From positions 79,487,267-79,551,266 of the forward strand of contig OX352761.1 of assembly GCA_947095585.1 (NCBI GenBank): a stretch of 64,000 nucleotides of DNA. Direction: 5' to 3'. This stretch comes from Nephrocerus scutellatus. Its lineage: Eukaryota; Arthropoda; Insecta; Diptera; Pipunculidae. Made by a program: the position numbers and the translations under genes. Positions 11,801 through 23,087 of the stretch are shown piece after piece; positions within the stretch are counted from its first letter, which is position 1, and each line of letters starts with the position of its first letter. The notes beneath the pieces were generated by a model. It had not been told where the DNA came from. It saw nothing but the letters and a program-made list of their open reading frames with translations, and searched no databases.

Positions 11801-12363
11801 GAGGATTGTGGGAGGCAGCGGTTAAGAGCGCCAAATATCACATGAAACGTGTGGTAGGAAATTCATCACTTCGATTTGAAGAATTTCATACATTGATAAC
11901 GCAAATTGAGGCGCGCTTGAATTCACGACCTCTCACTCCTATGTCTAGTGACGCCCACGATTTGCAAGTATTAACTCCAGGACATTTTATTATCGGTTCC
12001 CCTCTCACGACTCTACCTGACCCATGTCTTAACCATTTAGATTTTAATAGACTTTCGAGGTGGCAACGGTTGCAGTTCATGTTCCAGCAGTTTTGGAGGC
12101 GCTGGCAGTTTGAATATTTAAATGAGCTACAACAGCGTCGAAAATGGTTGACGCCTTCGGAGAATGTTTCGGTTGGATCGCTAGTGTTGTTGAAAGAGGA
12201 TAACGTCCCTCCATTAAGGTGGCCGCTTGGTCGAATAACAGAACTACATGTCGGAAATGACGGATACGTTCGTGTCGTAACGATAAAAACCGCCAGTTCA
12301 GAATTTAAAAGGGCAATTTCTAAGATTTGTATTTTACCGATGGAAGATTGTTCTAAAAACTAA
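8846..12363 (+). pseudogene. BEL pol: reverse transcriptase, RNase H, integrase
   Basis: The region is open from 8861 to an in-frame TAA at 9293-9295, again from 9296 to about 11605, then shifted through to 12363. Reverse transcriptase shows LRVVFNASSK, the ADITKMYRQ block and the catalytic FYVDD at about 9811-9825. RNase H begins around 'HGFGDAAETAYG' (10313). Integrase has the HHCC zinc segment (about 11245-11385), VGIDFCGPF, YSDNGTNFVG and HFGGLWEAAVKSAK. The core domains are nearly complete. The breaks are one nonsense codon and a frameshift in the integrase core between the first and second catalytic Asp. Confidence 0.88.
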
Positions 12364-12613
12364 TGTGCATTAACGTAATATTTTATAATGTCAAATAAGC
12401 ATAAGCAAACTTTAATTTAATTTGAATAGTTGAATACCTAAATACCATTAAAATTCAATACATGTAACTATTTACTTAAAATCAAGATGAAACATATAAA
12501 TAAAATGTTTATGTTGTATCGACTCATAGTATTTAAGTAGATTATTAAGTTAATATTTTTACAAATGGATGTAAACATTATTTCAAAATTTAGTAATTTC
12601 AAGGCGTGGAGTA

Positions 12614-13092
12614 TGTAAAATAATAAAGTATAACATTTTTGTTTGTTAGGTTGGGTGACTTGTGTTGCCAAGGTGACATACCAACTTAACATATAGTTTT
12701 GGGGCTCACATGCAGATGGCGCAAGAATATTTAAGTTATTCTTTGTATTTTCTTCTTCTTTTTTCTTCTTATCTTCGTTTCTTCGTTTTTCTGATGTGCT
12801 TGGATACACTTCAAATAATAAAAGATTAAATAAGCCTCGAATCCATTTTCATCAGTTATTTTATTAATACAATTGATATTACAAATAAATAAAAATACAG
12901 TCCACACAATAAAAAATTATCATCATTCGTTGTTATTCATATTCATCATTTGATAAACTTATAAAATGACGTCTAAAATCTTCGAAGTTATACAAAAAGT
13001 GACAATTTCCATAAAATCTTAATTGAATAAATATACGTATATATTCCACATTATAAAAAATAATCAACATTCGTTTTTATTCATATTCAACA
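12614..13092 (+). repeat. 3' LTR of BEL element
   Basis: This 479-base LTR is preceded by a purine-rich stretch (12601-12613, 'aaggcgtggagta') that could be the polypurine tract, and is followed by the TATAT target duplication. It differs from the 5' LTR by a replaced block near 12700-12735 and a few point changes. Confidence 0.92.
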
Positions 13093-13097
13093 TATAT

Positions 13098-14299
13098 TAT
13101 TATATAATAATAAGATTTAACTTTAGATTTTTATTTGGAATCGAGGAAATCTATTAAAATACAATGCTAAATGTTGTTATTTGTGTTTGGTTTTTGGCAT
13201 ACATACTTGGTCAAGATTTTTTTCGGGAAATATAAAAATTCCTTCATAATAATTCTTGATAATGTGATATGATAATAATATCGAACAGGAAGCTGCTGTT
13301 AACATTTTTGAAACGAAGTACACGTTACACGATAAAAATATTTATAAAAAAAATTGCCAATAGAAAAAAGGCTTTTATATTACAAACATATTCTTGCAAT
13401 AACAAAAAAAAGGGCATAAAATCAAGACCTTTTTTTATTTTTCATTTAATTTCTCGAAATAATCGTGTTTGTAAAAACAAATGCAAAAAAATTCGTTTTG
13501 ATTTTGACGACCTTAATATCGGTATGGCTTAAATAATTTAAAAAAGTGTTAGATCTTGAAAATATAATTTTCTCTCAAAAAAGACTACCAGTAACCTTGT
13601 AGCAAACGTTCAAGAATTATAGGGTGTGAAGTCATGTAAGGTCAAAAATACGTTTGCGTTAATTTTACCCTGCTCCTGTTGACCGAATGCATAAAGGTGG
13701 ATTTGTAGAAAATTGATTAGGCTTTAAGACTGCATTTGTCAAAAAAAAAAATATACAAGAGCATTTTTCGAAATCGCGTTTTAAATAAAACTAAAAACTA
13801 AGACTTTGGCGGCGTTCATATCGGTAATGTTTTTAAGAATTAAAAAAATGGCATTGTTTGACCTTAAAAAATTTAATTTAATTTTAATTTAAAAAAAAGA
13901 CCAACAGTGATCTTGTAGCTAGAAGCGTTTAAGAGTTACAGGGTGTGAAGTGATGTAAGGTCAAATGTACGTCTCTTCGCATTATAAGGCTACGTACACT
14001 GCAGGGGGGTGAAAATACGATTTTTCTCTCGAAATTACCTCTTTAATTATTTTCCACCTTAACGGTTACATCCTGTATATGCGTTTACCAAAGACGGGCT
14101 AAAGAAATCACCTAAATGTTGGTATCAATGCTTAGTGGAATTTTTATTGTTATGTAGTTTTTTTAAAGCATGAACCGTGTATGTTCTACAAAGATGGTAT
14201 AGTTATTTTATTTCTTGGAAAGCGTTTGAAGAAATGAATACAGCTTTTGCTGTTAGGATTTGGCTTGGCTGATTGCAATCCGTTATCTTTGCCTATTGA
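13098..14299. repeat. Intergenic region with diverged tandem duplication
   Basis: Landmarks recur in order about 310 bases apart. 'aatatcggtatg' with the following AT stretch (about 13510) recurs as 'catatcggtaatg' (about 13817). 'agggtgtgaagtcatgtaaggtc' (13621-) recurs as 'agggtgtgaagtgatgtaaggtc' (13940-). This looks like an old duplication of an unidentified repeat. Around 13290-13385 lies the second copy of the 6409-6530 repeat. No gene is supported. Confidence 0.6.
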
Positions 14300-14530
14300 G
14301 CATGGTTTCGTCGCCTGGAAAAGTCTATTTTACTATCTGAAGAAAACAAATATAGAGAAATGGTCGGGAGCTTATTACATATGACTGGCAAATCGTATGC
14401 TGTAAATGTAGCATCTAGAGCAAAAGATAAACCACCAATCGCACATTTGAAATTAGTTAAAAAAAATTACGATACATTAAAGGGACCGAAAATGAAGGCA
14501 TTGTTATTGAGTTTATTACTTTTGCGATAA
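14300..14530 (+). pseudogene. Unrecognised short open frame, probably a gene fragment
   Basis: A frame of about 76 codons, with no ATG at its start, runs to the TAA at 14528-14530. It has ordinary amino-acid composition (for example EENKYREMVGSLLHMTG and KDKPPIAHLKLVKKNYD), unlike the low-complexity frames around it. I do not recognise a family. It ends just before the first unit C and may be the tail of a captured gene or transposase. Confidence 0.25.
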
Positions 14531-14695
14531 AGTACTTCCGAAACTAACGAATCGATTTCTGTTGACGCTATGGAATGCAAAATAAGATAAATGCTATAAC
14601 GTGTGTTTTTATTTAACTGTTTAAATTGAAGTGACTCGATACAATAGTGTACGCATACCGTGTCAGCAATATGTACAAACCAGAGTTTTTGATAA

Positions 14696-14922
14696 GCGTA
14701 GTACAAGGTTGGGTCCTGGATGTGTGTTGCGGAAAGTAATGCATTTCCAGTAAGGAAATCCATATACCCGCATCGACGGTTAGCCATCCTACAGAAGTCC
14801 TATATGTCCACAAATCACCCCAACCAATCTAAATGCATAAAGGATAACATTTCGGTTGGCAGGTTAAGGATTGTGTGGACGGAAATTCTGCAATTATCAT
14901 AGCCGAAACACGTGGTTGGATA
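14696..14922 (+). repeat. Unit C of the composite array, most diverged copy
   Basis: This is the first occurrence of the roughly 250-base unit C ('gtagtacaaggttgggtcc' to 'tagccgaaacacgtgg'). It differs from the other copies at many positions and lacks 'aaacgaaattttaggcaaca'. The differences would change amino acids in both the plus and minus reading frames, which argues against a coding role. Confidence 0.85.
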
Positions 14923-15276
14923 AATGGATAGGATAAAAAAATAATAAAATAAAAAATAATAAAATAATAAAATAAAAATAATAAATAACAAAATAATAAA
15001 TTGAAAAGATAATAAAATGAAACGATAACAAAATAATAAAATGAAAAGATAATAAAATAATAAAATGAAAAGATAACAAAATAATAAAATGAAAAGATAA
15101 CAAAATGAAAAGATAACAAAATAATAAAATGAAGAGATAACAAAATGAAAAGATAATAAAATAATAAAATGAAAAGATAACAAAATGAAAAGATAAAAAA
15201 TAATAAAATGAAAAGATAACATAAAAATAAAATAATAAAATGAAAAGATAACAAAATGAAAAGATAACAAAATAAT
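14923..15276. repeat. AT-rich minisatellite
   Basis: Imperfect repeats of 'aaaatgaaaagataacaaaa' with interspersed 'aataat' run through this stretch. The same minisatellite fills most gaps between units in the rest of the window. Long frames read from its minus strand (Phe/Ile/Leu/Tyr/Ser only) are artefacts. Confidence 0.9.
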
Positions 15277-15337
15277 ATTTCATTTCATTTCATTTCATTT
15301 CATTTCATTTCATTTCATTTCATTTCATTTCATTTAT
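15277..15337 (-). repeat. Pentanucleotide 3' tail of LINE
   Basis: About 12 copies of CATTT (TGAAA on the element strand) form the tail. A simple-repeat tail rather than poly(A) is known in several non-LTR clades. Confidence 0.85.
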
Positions 15338-15420
15338 TTTCATCAATGGAGTTTATACTCTGCTGATTACATAATAATATGATAAATATATACAACATAC
15401 ATATATAAAAATAATTAATA

Positions 15421-18273
15421 TCATAAAAATTTTTTAATTAAGTTTTTAAATTCATTTCTAGACAGTAGAATGCCGTCAACGTGATTGCAGATATAGTTAT
15501 AAAATTTTATACATCTAGATATTGGCTCATTTTGTCCGAAGTTCGCTCTATGAAAATTATTATAAAATAAATAATTATTTCTTAGTTGTCTAGAGGGAAT
15601 GTTGATCGGTAATTTAGCAAGTAGTTCAGGACAGTTAATATTATATGTCAAAACATCCCTTATAAAAATAATACAAGAGGATCTTCTACGTTTTTCTAAT
15701 TTTTCCATATCAATAAACAAACATCGGTTGTCATAGCATGGAAAATTACAAGACCAATTAAAATGCCTTAAAGCGTATTTAGTAAAATTCTTTTGAATTC
15801 TTTCGATCCTATTAATGTGGGTGTTATAAATTGGAAACCAAACAACACAACAATATTCTAGAATTGGTCTCACTAACATTAGAAATAAATATTTTAATGT
15901 GTAAGGGTCTCTAAAGTCTTTAGAATTACGTTTCAAAAATCCGTTCATTGAGTTTGCCTTCGCAACAACAAAATCTATATGCGATCCAAATGTCAATCTT
16001 TCATCAAATAAAACGCCCAAATCATTAACAATTGAAACTCTCTTAAAAATTTGAGTTTCATATGAATATTGGAATAATACTGGTGTTATACTGTGGTGAG
16101 CTGTAAAAACTTTGCATTTATTAAAGTTTAAATATAATTTATTTTGAAAACACCATTGACTTAGCTTATTTATTTCGTTTTGAAACACAAAACAATCGCT
16201 GACTGTCTTTACTTCTTTAAATATTTTTAAATCATCTGCATATAAGAGACACTTTGCATTTTTTAAATTTTCAGTAATATCATTTACAAAAAGTAAAAAT
16301 AGAATTGGACCGATATGGCTTCCTTGTGGGACTCCTGATTTTGTCAAGATGACGTTTGAGCAAGTTTCTCCAATTCGGACCATTTGTAATCTGTTTGTTA
16401 AATATGAGGACAACCATTTATGCATATTGCCATGGATACCAAGCTTATTCAACTTTTTTAAAAGTAAATTATGATCCACCCTATCATAAGCCTTAGAAAA
16501 ATCCGTGTACAGCACATCGACTTGTAAGCTGTTTTCTAATGCATTGCAACAGAATGAAGTAAAGCATGTTAAATTTGTGACTGTAGAACGACCAGTCATA
16601 AATCCATGTTGAAATGGGGAAATAATTTCCTTTGTAACAAAATACAGTCTATTCTTAACTAGTTTTTCAAAAAGCTTTGGAATCGCTGACAATTTACAAA
16701 TAGGTCTATAATTTTCAATAAGGTGTTTTCGACCGGATTTGAAAATAGGATTTAAATATGAAACTTTCCATTCATCTAGAAAGTGTCCCTTACTTAAAGA
16801 TTCATTAAAAATTTTCAAAAGTGGGACTGAAATCGAATTAACACATCTCTTTAATACTAGAGGTGGTATAGAATCGAATCCAGCAGCCTTTTTTTCATCA
16901 ATGTCTAAGAGTGCTTCTATAACTTCAGCTAAAGAAAGTTTTATATTACAAAGATCTATTATCTCGTCAGTATTATTATACTCATTTTGGCAATTTGTGT
17001 TAAATGTCAAATCATAATTTTCCTGATAATACCTGGCAAAAAGATCACATATAGATTTAATGTCGTTGGCAACTTCACCCGAGTACTCCATGCTATTAGG
17101 AAAAATTTTGCTTTTCCTTTTAGAATTTAAATAAGACCAAAAAAATTTACTGTTTGACTTAATTCTGGACTCTGCTTGCCAAATGTATTGCTTATAAAGA
17201 AATTTGTTTAAAAATTCAAATTCTTTTCTAAGTCTTTTAAAATTCTGAACATCAGCCTGACATTTAGTTAATTTAGCAACTTTTTGAGCTTTGGTCTTGA
17301 TGTTTTCCAGATTTCTTAGTCTAAAATTATACCATGGCAATTTAAAATTAGATTTTCTTTTTATCTTTGGAATAAATAAGGTAAATGCTTCATTTAAAAC
17401 ATTTGTGAAAATTTTAAACATATTTTTCAGGTCAACATTATCCATAATATAATCCCAACTAATATTAAGTAAGTAATTATTTATATTTGAAAAGTTTGCT
17501 TTTTTGAAATCATAACGTATTCTATTGTCTTTACATTCAATGTTGCAGTAGATGTATGTATCAAATGATATTACAAGAGCTTTATGATGAATACAATTTG
17601 ACAATAATGGATGAAGACATTGGTGTATATTATGTTTCAAATCATTTTGTACAAAAACTAAATCAAGATTTCTAAATAGATCATTTTTAATATTATTAAT
17701 TTGATAAAAATTCATAGAATATAAATTATCTATCAAGATTGATTCATGTGATTTACACTCGTTAAATGGAATAAGTGTATCGGAATCAAGATTAGTTTGC
17801 CAATTAATATCTCCAACATTAAAATCACCAAGAACGCAGATATGTTGATTTTCCTCAGAATTAGTTGAAAGCTGTTCAATGTTTTCAACGTGTTTTTGAT
17901 AAACATCAGGAGAACTTGTTGGTCGAATATAACTTAGAACAAAGTTAATTTCATGTGTAACATTTGAACTTCGTCCCACTGTAACACCAAGCTGCTCAAT
18001 TTCATCAGATGTATTAGCGAGTTGTATTTGTTTGCTAATAAGTGATGACTTAACGGCAATCAACACACCACCACCTCGGCTAAAGACTGATGAGAGTATA
18101 CGATCTTTCCTATAAACAATATATGAATCATCAAGCAGTTCGCAATCATGTATTTGATCATGGAGCCAAGTCTCAGTCAAAGCGATTACATCGTATTCAT
18201 TGAGAGAGGCAGAAAAAAAGAGTTGATCTGTTTTTGTCCGCATACCGCTTACATTCTGGTAGTAAACAGACAA
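15421..18273 (-). CDS. LINE ORF2: endonuclease and reverse transcriptase
   Basis: The frame is 950 codons without a stop. The N-terminal third is an apurinic-type endonuclease: YYQNVSG at the start, LTETWL with the catalytic Glu near residue 34, and VLGDFNVGD near 150. The usual SDH is replaced by HHKAL near 232. The reverse transcriptase follows: AAGFDSIPPLVL, NYRPI, TDFSKAYDRVDH, SGVPQGSHIGP and the catalytic YADD. A short C-terminal Cys/His-poor domain ends the protein. The first codon given here is TTG. The frame is open further upstream and overlaps the end of ORF1, so translation may depend on the ORF1 junction and the true start is unknown. The element could be a source of protein even though its 5' end is lost. 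Confidence 0.85.
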   Translation of the reverse strand: MSVYYQNVSGMRTKTDQLFFSASLNEYDVIALTETWLHDQIHDCELLDDSYIVYRKDRILSSVFSRGGGVLIAVKSSLISKQIQLANTSDEIEQLGVTVGRSSNVTHEINFVLSYIRPTSSPDVYQKHVENIEQLSTNSEENQHICVLGDFNVGDINWQTNLDSDTLIPFNECKSHESILIDNLYSMNFYQINNIKNDLFRNLDLVFVQNDLKHNIHQCLHPLLSNCIHHKALVISFDTYIYCNIECKDNRIRYDFKKANFSNINNYLLNISWDYIMDNVDLKNMFKIFTNVLNEAFTLFIPKIKRKSNFKLPWYNFRLRNLENIKTKAQKVAKLTKCQADVQNFKRLRKEFEFLNKFLYKQYIWQAESRIKSNSKFFWSYLNSKRKSKIFPNSMEYSGEVANDIKSICDLFARYYQENYDLTFNTNCQNEYNNTDEIIDLCNIKLSLAEVIEALLDIDEKKAAGFDSIPPLVLKRCVNSISVPLLKIFNESLSKGHFLDEWKVSYLNPIFKSGRKHLIENYRPICKLSAIPKLFEKLVKNRLYFVTKEIISPFQHGFMTGRSTVTNLTCFTSFCCNALENSLQVDVLYTDFSKAYDRVDHNLLLKKLNKLGIHGNMHKWLSSYLTNRLQMVRIGETCSNVILTKSGVPQGSHIGPILFLLFVNDITENLKNAKCLLYADDLKIFKEVKTVSDCFVFQNEINKLSQWCFQNKLYLNFNKCKVFTAHHSITPVLFQYSYETQIFKRVSIVNDLGVLFDERLTFGSHIDFVVAKANSMNGFLKRNSKDFRDPYTLKYLFLMLVRPILEYCCVVWFPIYNTHINRIERIQKNFTKYALRHFNWSCNFPCYDNRCLFIDMEKLEKRRRSSCIIFIRDVLTYNINCPELLAKLPINIPSRQLRNNYLFYNNFHRANFGQNEPISRCIKFYNYICNHVDGILLSRNEFKNLIKKFL

Positions 18274-18290
18274 CTCTTTTGGGTTAGAGA

Positions 18291-18518
18291 TTATGTTAAC
18301 TGCTGTTGACGTTCCCTTTTCTCGTTTTTTGGGAGAAAAGAGAATTTTTTTATTTCAATTCCCAACGGCCAAATGGAGGTGTTCATCGCACAATTAAAGA
18401 GCGTACAGGGCACTGCTAGTTTAAAGTTAACATGATGTAAACTTGAGATATCGGCATCTCTCTTAACTAATTTAATGACCGAGAGGCAATTCTCTGCTAC
18501 ATTCAATTTTCGGGCAAA
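18291..18518 (-). pseudogene. C-terminal remnant of LINE ORF1
   Basis: The minus-strand frame ending at 18291 contains ordinary protein-like sequence (LNVAENCLSVIKLV, LFNCAMNTSIWPLG) directly upstream of ORF2 and overlapping its open frame. I infer that it is the end of ORF1, cut by 5' truncation near 18518. The frame upstream of that point is minisatellite. Confidence 0.6.
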
Positions 18519-19090
18519 TAAAACAATAAAATGAAAAGATAAAGGGTAACATCCCGGTTGGCAGGTTAAGGATTGTGTGGACGGTACTTCTGCAATTATC
18601 CTAGCCGAAACAAACGAAATTTTAGGAAACATGTGGTTAGATAATGAATAATAAAATATTAAAATGAAAAGATAAAAAGATAACAAAATAATGAATCAAA
18701 AAATGAATAGTAAAATAATAAAATGAAAAGATAAAAAATTAAAAGATAACAAAATAATAAAATGAAAAGATAACAAAAAAATTTATCAAAAAAATAAATA
18801 ATAAAATAATAAAATGAAAAGATAACAAAATGAAAAGATAACAAAATAATAAAATAAAATAATAAAATGAAAAGATAACAAAATAATAAAATAGTAAAAT
18901 AAAAAGATAATAAATGAAAAGATAACAAAATAATAAAATGAAAAGATAATAAAATTAAAAGAAAACAAAATAATAAAATAATAAAACGAAAAGATAAAAT
19001 AAAAAGATAAAAAATAAAAAAATTAAAAAAATTACAAAATAATAAAATGAAAAGATAATACAAATGAAAAGTTAACAAAATAATAAAATA
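18519..19090. repeat. Partial unit C plus AT-rich minisatellite
   Basis: Positions about 18540-18648 hold the right half of unit C ('aaagggtaacatcccggttgg' to 'gttagataatgaa'). It joins directly to 'aaaatgaaaagat', so the left half is missing. Minisatellite follows to 19090. Confidence 0.85.
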
Positions 19091-21228
19091 ATAAGCTAAT
19101 AAATAAATAAAATAATAAAATAATAAAATAATAAAATAATAAAATAATAAAATAATAAAATAATAAAATAATAAAATAATAAAATAATAAAATAATAAAA
19201 TAATAAAATAATAAAATAATAAAATAATAAAATAATAAAATAATAAAATAATAAAATAATAAAATAATAAAATAATAAAATAATAAAATAATAAAATAAT
19301 AAAATAATAAAATAATAAAATAATAAAAAAATAAAATAATAAAATAATAAAATAATAAAATAATAAAATAATAAAATAATAAAATAATAAAATAATAAAA
19401 TAATAAAATAATAAAATAATAAAATAATAAAATAATAAAATAATAAAATAATAAAATAATAAAATAATAAAATAATAAAATAATAAAATAATAAAATAAT
19501 AAAATAATAAAATAATAAAATAATAAAATAATAAAATAATAAAATAATAAAATAATAAAATAATAAAATAATAAAATAATAAAATAATAAAATAATAAAA
19601 TAATAAAATAATAAAATAATAAAATAATAAAATAATAAAATAATAAAATAATAAAATAATAAAATAATAAAATAATCAAATAATAAAATAATAAAATAAT
19701 AAAATAATAAAATAATAAAATAATAAAATAATAAAATAATAAAATAATAAAATAATAAAATAATAAAATAATAAAATAATAAAATAATAAAATAATAAAA
19801 TAATAAAATAATAAAATAATAAAATAATAAAATAATAAAATAATAAAATAATAAAATAATAAAATAATAAAATAATAAAATAATAAAATAATAAAATAAT
19901 AAAATAATAAAATAATAAAATAATAAAATAATAAAATAATAAAATAATAAAATAATAAAATAATAAAATAATAAAATAATAAAATAATAAAATAATAAAA
20001 TAATAAAATAATAAAATAATAAAATAATAAAATAATAAAATAATAAAATAATAAAATAATAAAATAATAAAATAATAAAATAATAAAATAATAAAATAAT
20101 AAAATAATAAAATAATAAAATAATAAAATAATAAAATAATAAAATAATAAAATAATAAAATAATAAAATAATAAAATAATAAAATAATAAAATAATAAAA
20201 TAATAAAATAATAAAATAATAAAATAATAAAATAATAAAATAATAAAATAATAAAATAATAAAATAATAAAATAATAAAATAATAAAATAATAAAATAAT
20301 AAAATAATAAAATAATAAAATAATAAAATAATAAAATAATAAAATAATAAAATAATAAAATAATAAAATAATAAAATAATAAAATAATAAAATAATAAAA
20401 TAATAAAATAATAAAATAATAAAATAATAAAATAATTAATAAAATAATATAATAATAAAATAATATATAATAAAATAATAAAATAATAAAATAATAAAAT
20501 AATAAAATAATAAAATAATAAAATAATAAAATAATAAAATAATAAAATAATAAAATAATAAAATAATAAAATAATAAAATAATAAAATAATAAAATAATA
20601 AAATAATAAAATAATAAAATAATAAAATAATAAAATAATAAAATAATAAAATAATAAAATAATAAAATAATAAAATAATAAAATAATAAAATAATAAAAT
20701 AATAAAATAATAAAATAATAAAATAATAAAATAATAAAATAATAAAATAATAAAATAATAAAATAATAAAATAATAAAATAATAAAATAATAAAATAATA
20801 AAATAATAAAATAATAAAATAATAAAATAATAAAATAATAAAATAATAAAATAATAAAATAATAAAATAATAAAATAATAAAATAATAAAATAATAAAAT
20901 AATAAAATAATAAAATAATAAAATAATAAAATAATAAAATAATAAAATAATAAAATAATAAAATAATAAAATAATAAAATAATAAAATAATAAAATAATA
21001 AAATAATAAAATAATAAAATAATAAAATAATAAAATAATAAAATAATAAAATAATAAAATAATAAAATAATAAAATAATAAAATAATAAAATAATAAAAT
21101 AATAAAATAATAAAATAATAAAATAATAAAATAATAAAATAATAAAATAATAAAATAATAAAATAATAAAATAATAAAATAATAAAATAATAAAATAATA
21201 AAATAATAAAGTAATAAAATAATACAGT
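19091..21228. repeat. Octanucleotide satellite (AATAAAAT)n, about 2.1 kb
   Basis: This is an almost pure 8-base repeat of about 260 copies, with interruptions near 19327, 19676, 20430-20470 and 21210. Every plus-strand unit carries AATAAA. On the minus strand it is free of stops (24 bases make 8 codons of Phe, Tyr, Ile and Leu), so the long minus-strand frames across it are not genes. Confidence 0.98.
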
Positions 21229-22249
21229 AATAACAGGAGAACACGTAGATAAAGTCATGGGATAATCCAAAACATGATCACGTTTCGAGTATAAAGTTGT
21301 CATAACATGTATAAGAGTTAATTTGATGTATAAAATATAGTTGATGTTATTGATAATTTCGAGTAGGGAGTGAATTATTATGAATGGAAACAAGGAACTT
21401 TCAAAATTATGAGCATGTCCTATTTTTTGACATAATATCAAAGGGAAACAGAGCGAATATTCAGTAATTGAATTCGTCCTAAATTAAATGTCAAATTATT
21501 GTTGAAGTAAAATGTCAAATTGAAAAAGAATGTTATAAGATGTACGTAAGTAAAGAAATTAGTTTATGAAAAAGTATGATATACGGCCAATATTCTAATA
21601 ATTTTATTTTGTGATTTTAGGTTAAGAAGGTTTTAGAGATTTGCTGGTAAATGGATTTCGAGTTGTGAAGGGTAAGTGAAGCTTAGCAAATAGAAATACT
21701 AGAGTGTGAGTATAAGTTTATCTAAAAATCTAAAATTTGAACAATGACAGTTTCAGGAGGCTTAGAAGGAGCAATTAGACATAAGTGGAGTCATGGTGTG
21801 TGGGACCGGCAGGATGCAGAGGGTGTGAACTGAGTGAGTATTGAAGGAGAGATGATCAACAAATAAACATGGGTGAATATTCTTATTTGTTTTAGCTGCT
21901 AAATCTTTGCGAGATATAGTGTATCCAGGGTGTGAGTGATGTAGCAGGAAGTGTTAGGAGAGCCGTGTGTTTGAGTGGACCTTTGGGGAGGAATTAGAAA
22001 GCTGCGGTGAAGTGTTTCTGGTAGGGTGATTATATATCAAATAGGTAATAATTGGTGTATGACTTAGTGTTGATATTTTTATAAATAGGATGCTGAATAA
22101 ACACAACGGATGGTTGAACTATATGGAAGAAAGGAGATAGACACGAAGTCACGGTGCTGTCTAGAAGGACGGAGATAAACATGGAGTCGCGGTGCTATGA
22201 ACAGGTTCTGTAAGGAACCAGGAAGCTTCCGTGGAAACTTTGAGGAACT
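21229..22249 (+). repeat. Composite unit A-B, copy 1 (left part)
   Basis: This noncoding complex sequence recurs at 31260, 46740, 53700 and 60000, and in shorter form at 43460, 52845 and 62300. It contains three intron-like stretches at 21672-21750, 21834-21895 and 22026-22088 (acceptor AG each; donors GTAAGT, GTGAGT and GTGATT). I find no coding frame across the would-be exons. The copy is split by a solo LTR and resumes at 23849. Confidence 0.88.
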
Positions 22250-22499
22250 TGTAACGAGGTGTTTTCCCAGCCGGGGTATCCTCAGCGTGACCAGGGTTCT
22301 TTGTTCAAAAGGGTCGTTACAATAAAAGATTTTTATTTAATTTAGGAACTCAGGATTTGGTGTTTATTGTTTCCTTAAAGAAGTTATAATAAATTTATGG
22401 TTATTTCAGTGACTTAGTTCTAATTCTTAAGTTATGATTCTTTAAAATCATTTATAATGGGTTAATGGTTATTTCAATGGCTTAATTCTAATTTTCAAG

Positions 22500-23030
22500 T
22501 TGTGGTTCTGTTGGCTGTGCTGTCTTCTTAGCACAGTGACAAGGGTACTTCGCTTGTTTACTATGGCAGAAAGTCTAAGTCTAGTTCTGAGCAATGGCAA
22601 GGATACTACGCTTGTGTACTGTAACAGAATGTCTATGTCCAGTGTTCCTGAGCAGTGACAAAGGTACTCCGCTTGTGCACTGTGACAGAATAGTCCCAGT
22701 CCAGTCTTCTGAGCAGTGACGAAGATGCTTCGCTCGTGCACTGTAACAGAGTGTCTATGTCCAGTGTTCCTGAGCAGTGACAAAGGTACTCCGCTTGCGC
22801 ACTGTGACAGAATAGTCCCAGTCCAGTCTTCTGAGCAGTGACGAAGATGCTTCGCTCGTGCACTGTAACAGAGTGTCTATGTCCAGACAAAGGTACTCCG
22901 CTTGTGCACTGTGACAGAATAGTCCCAGTCCAGTCTTCTGAGCAGTGACGAAGATGCTTCGCTCGTGCACTGTAACAGAGTGTCTATGTCTAGTTCTGAG
23001 CAAATGGCAAGGATACTTCGCTTGTCGATA
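22500..23030 (-). repeat. Minisatellite inside the solo LTR
   Basis: Units of about 60 bases are arranged as dimers of about 121 bases. Landmarks are 'tgtccagtgttcctgagcag', recurring about 121 bases apart, and 'gcttcgctcgtgcactgtaa'. One dimer junction is shortened near 22885. On the minus strand each unit contains GAGCGAAG, as do the units in the other Gypsy LTR. Confidence 0.85.
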
Positions 23031-23087
23031 TGCTGCTGAACTGGTCAGAAGTCAAAAAGGAAGAGACCATTTGCAGAATTTCTGCCT

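Larger units (their letters stand above)
6715..13092 (+). mobile_element. BEL/Pao LTR retrotransposon, complete ends, broken coding
   Basis: Two LTRs (6715-7172 and 12614-13092) start TGT and end ACA. They are flanked by a perfect 5-base target duplication, TATAT (6710-6714 and 13093-13097), the size expected for BEL/Pao. The coding region between them is BEL-type (DSGSQ protease, F-Y-V-D-D reverse transcriptase, HHCC/DDE integrase), but it is interrupted by frameshifts, an in-frame stop and a large gag deletion. The ends are well preserved and the LTRs similar, so insertion is not ancient, although the element cannot be autonomous. Confidence 0.92.
15277..18518 (-). mobile_element. Non-LTR retrotransposon, 5'-truncated, open ORF2
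   Basis: A minus-strand element sits in the minisatellite. It holds the end of ORF1, a complete ORF2 (endonuclease and reverse transcriptase), a short 3' UTR and a pentanucleotide tail of (TGAAA)n (15277-15337 on the plus strand as CATTT repeats). The 5' end, near 18518, is cut within ORF1. Low-complexity flanks hide any target duplication. The RT type (DFSKAYDRVDH, SGVPQGSHIGP, YADD) is of the wider Jockey/CR1 group; the clade is not resolved. Confidence 0.88.

Noticed and set aside
19091..21441. Very long minus-strand frames (up to 781 codons) of Phe/Tyr/Ile/Leu
   Set aside because: They are the translation of the octanucleotide repeat, which has no stop codon in these frames. No gene structure is present.
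22469..23003. Repeated Cys/His-containing minus-strand frames (HSVTVHERSIFVTAQ...)
   Set aside because: They are produced by the minisatellite in the solo LTR, with a near-multiple-of-three period. The frames shift between units.
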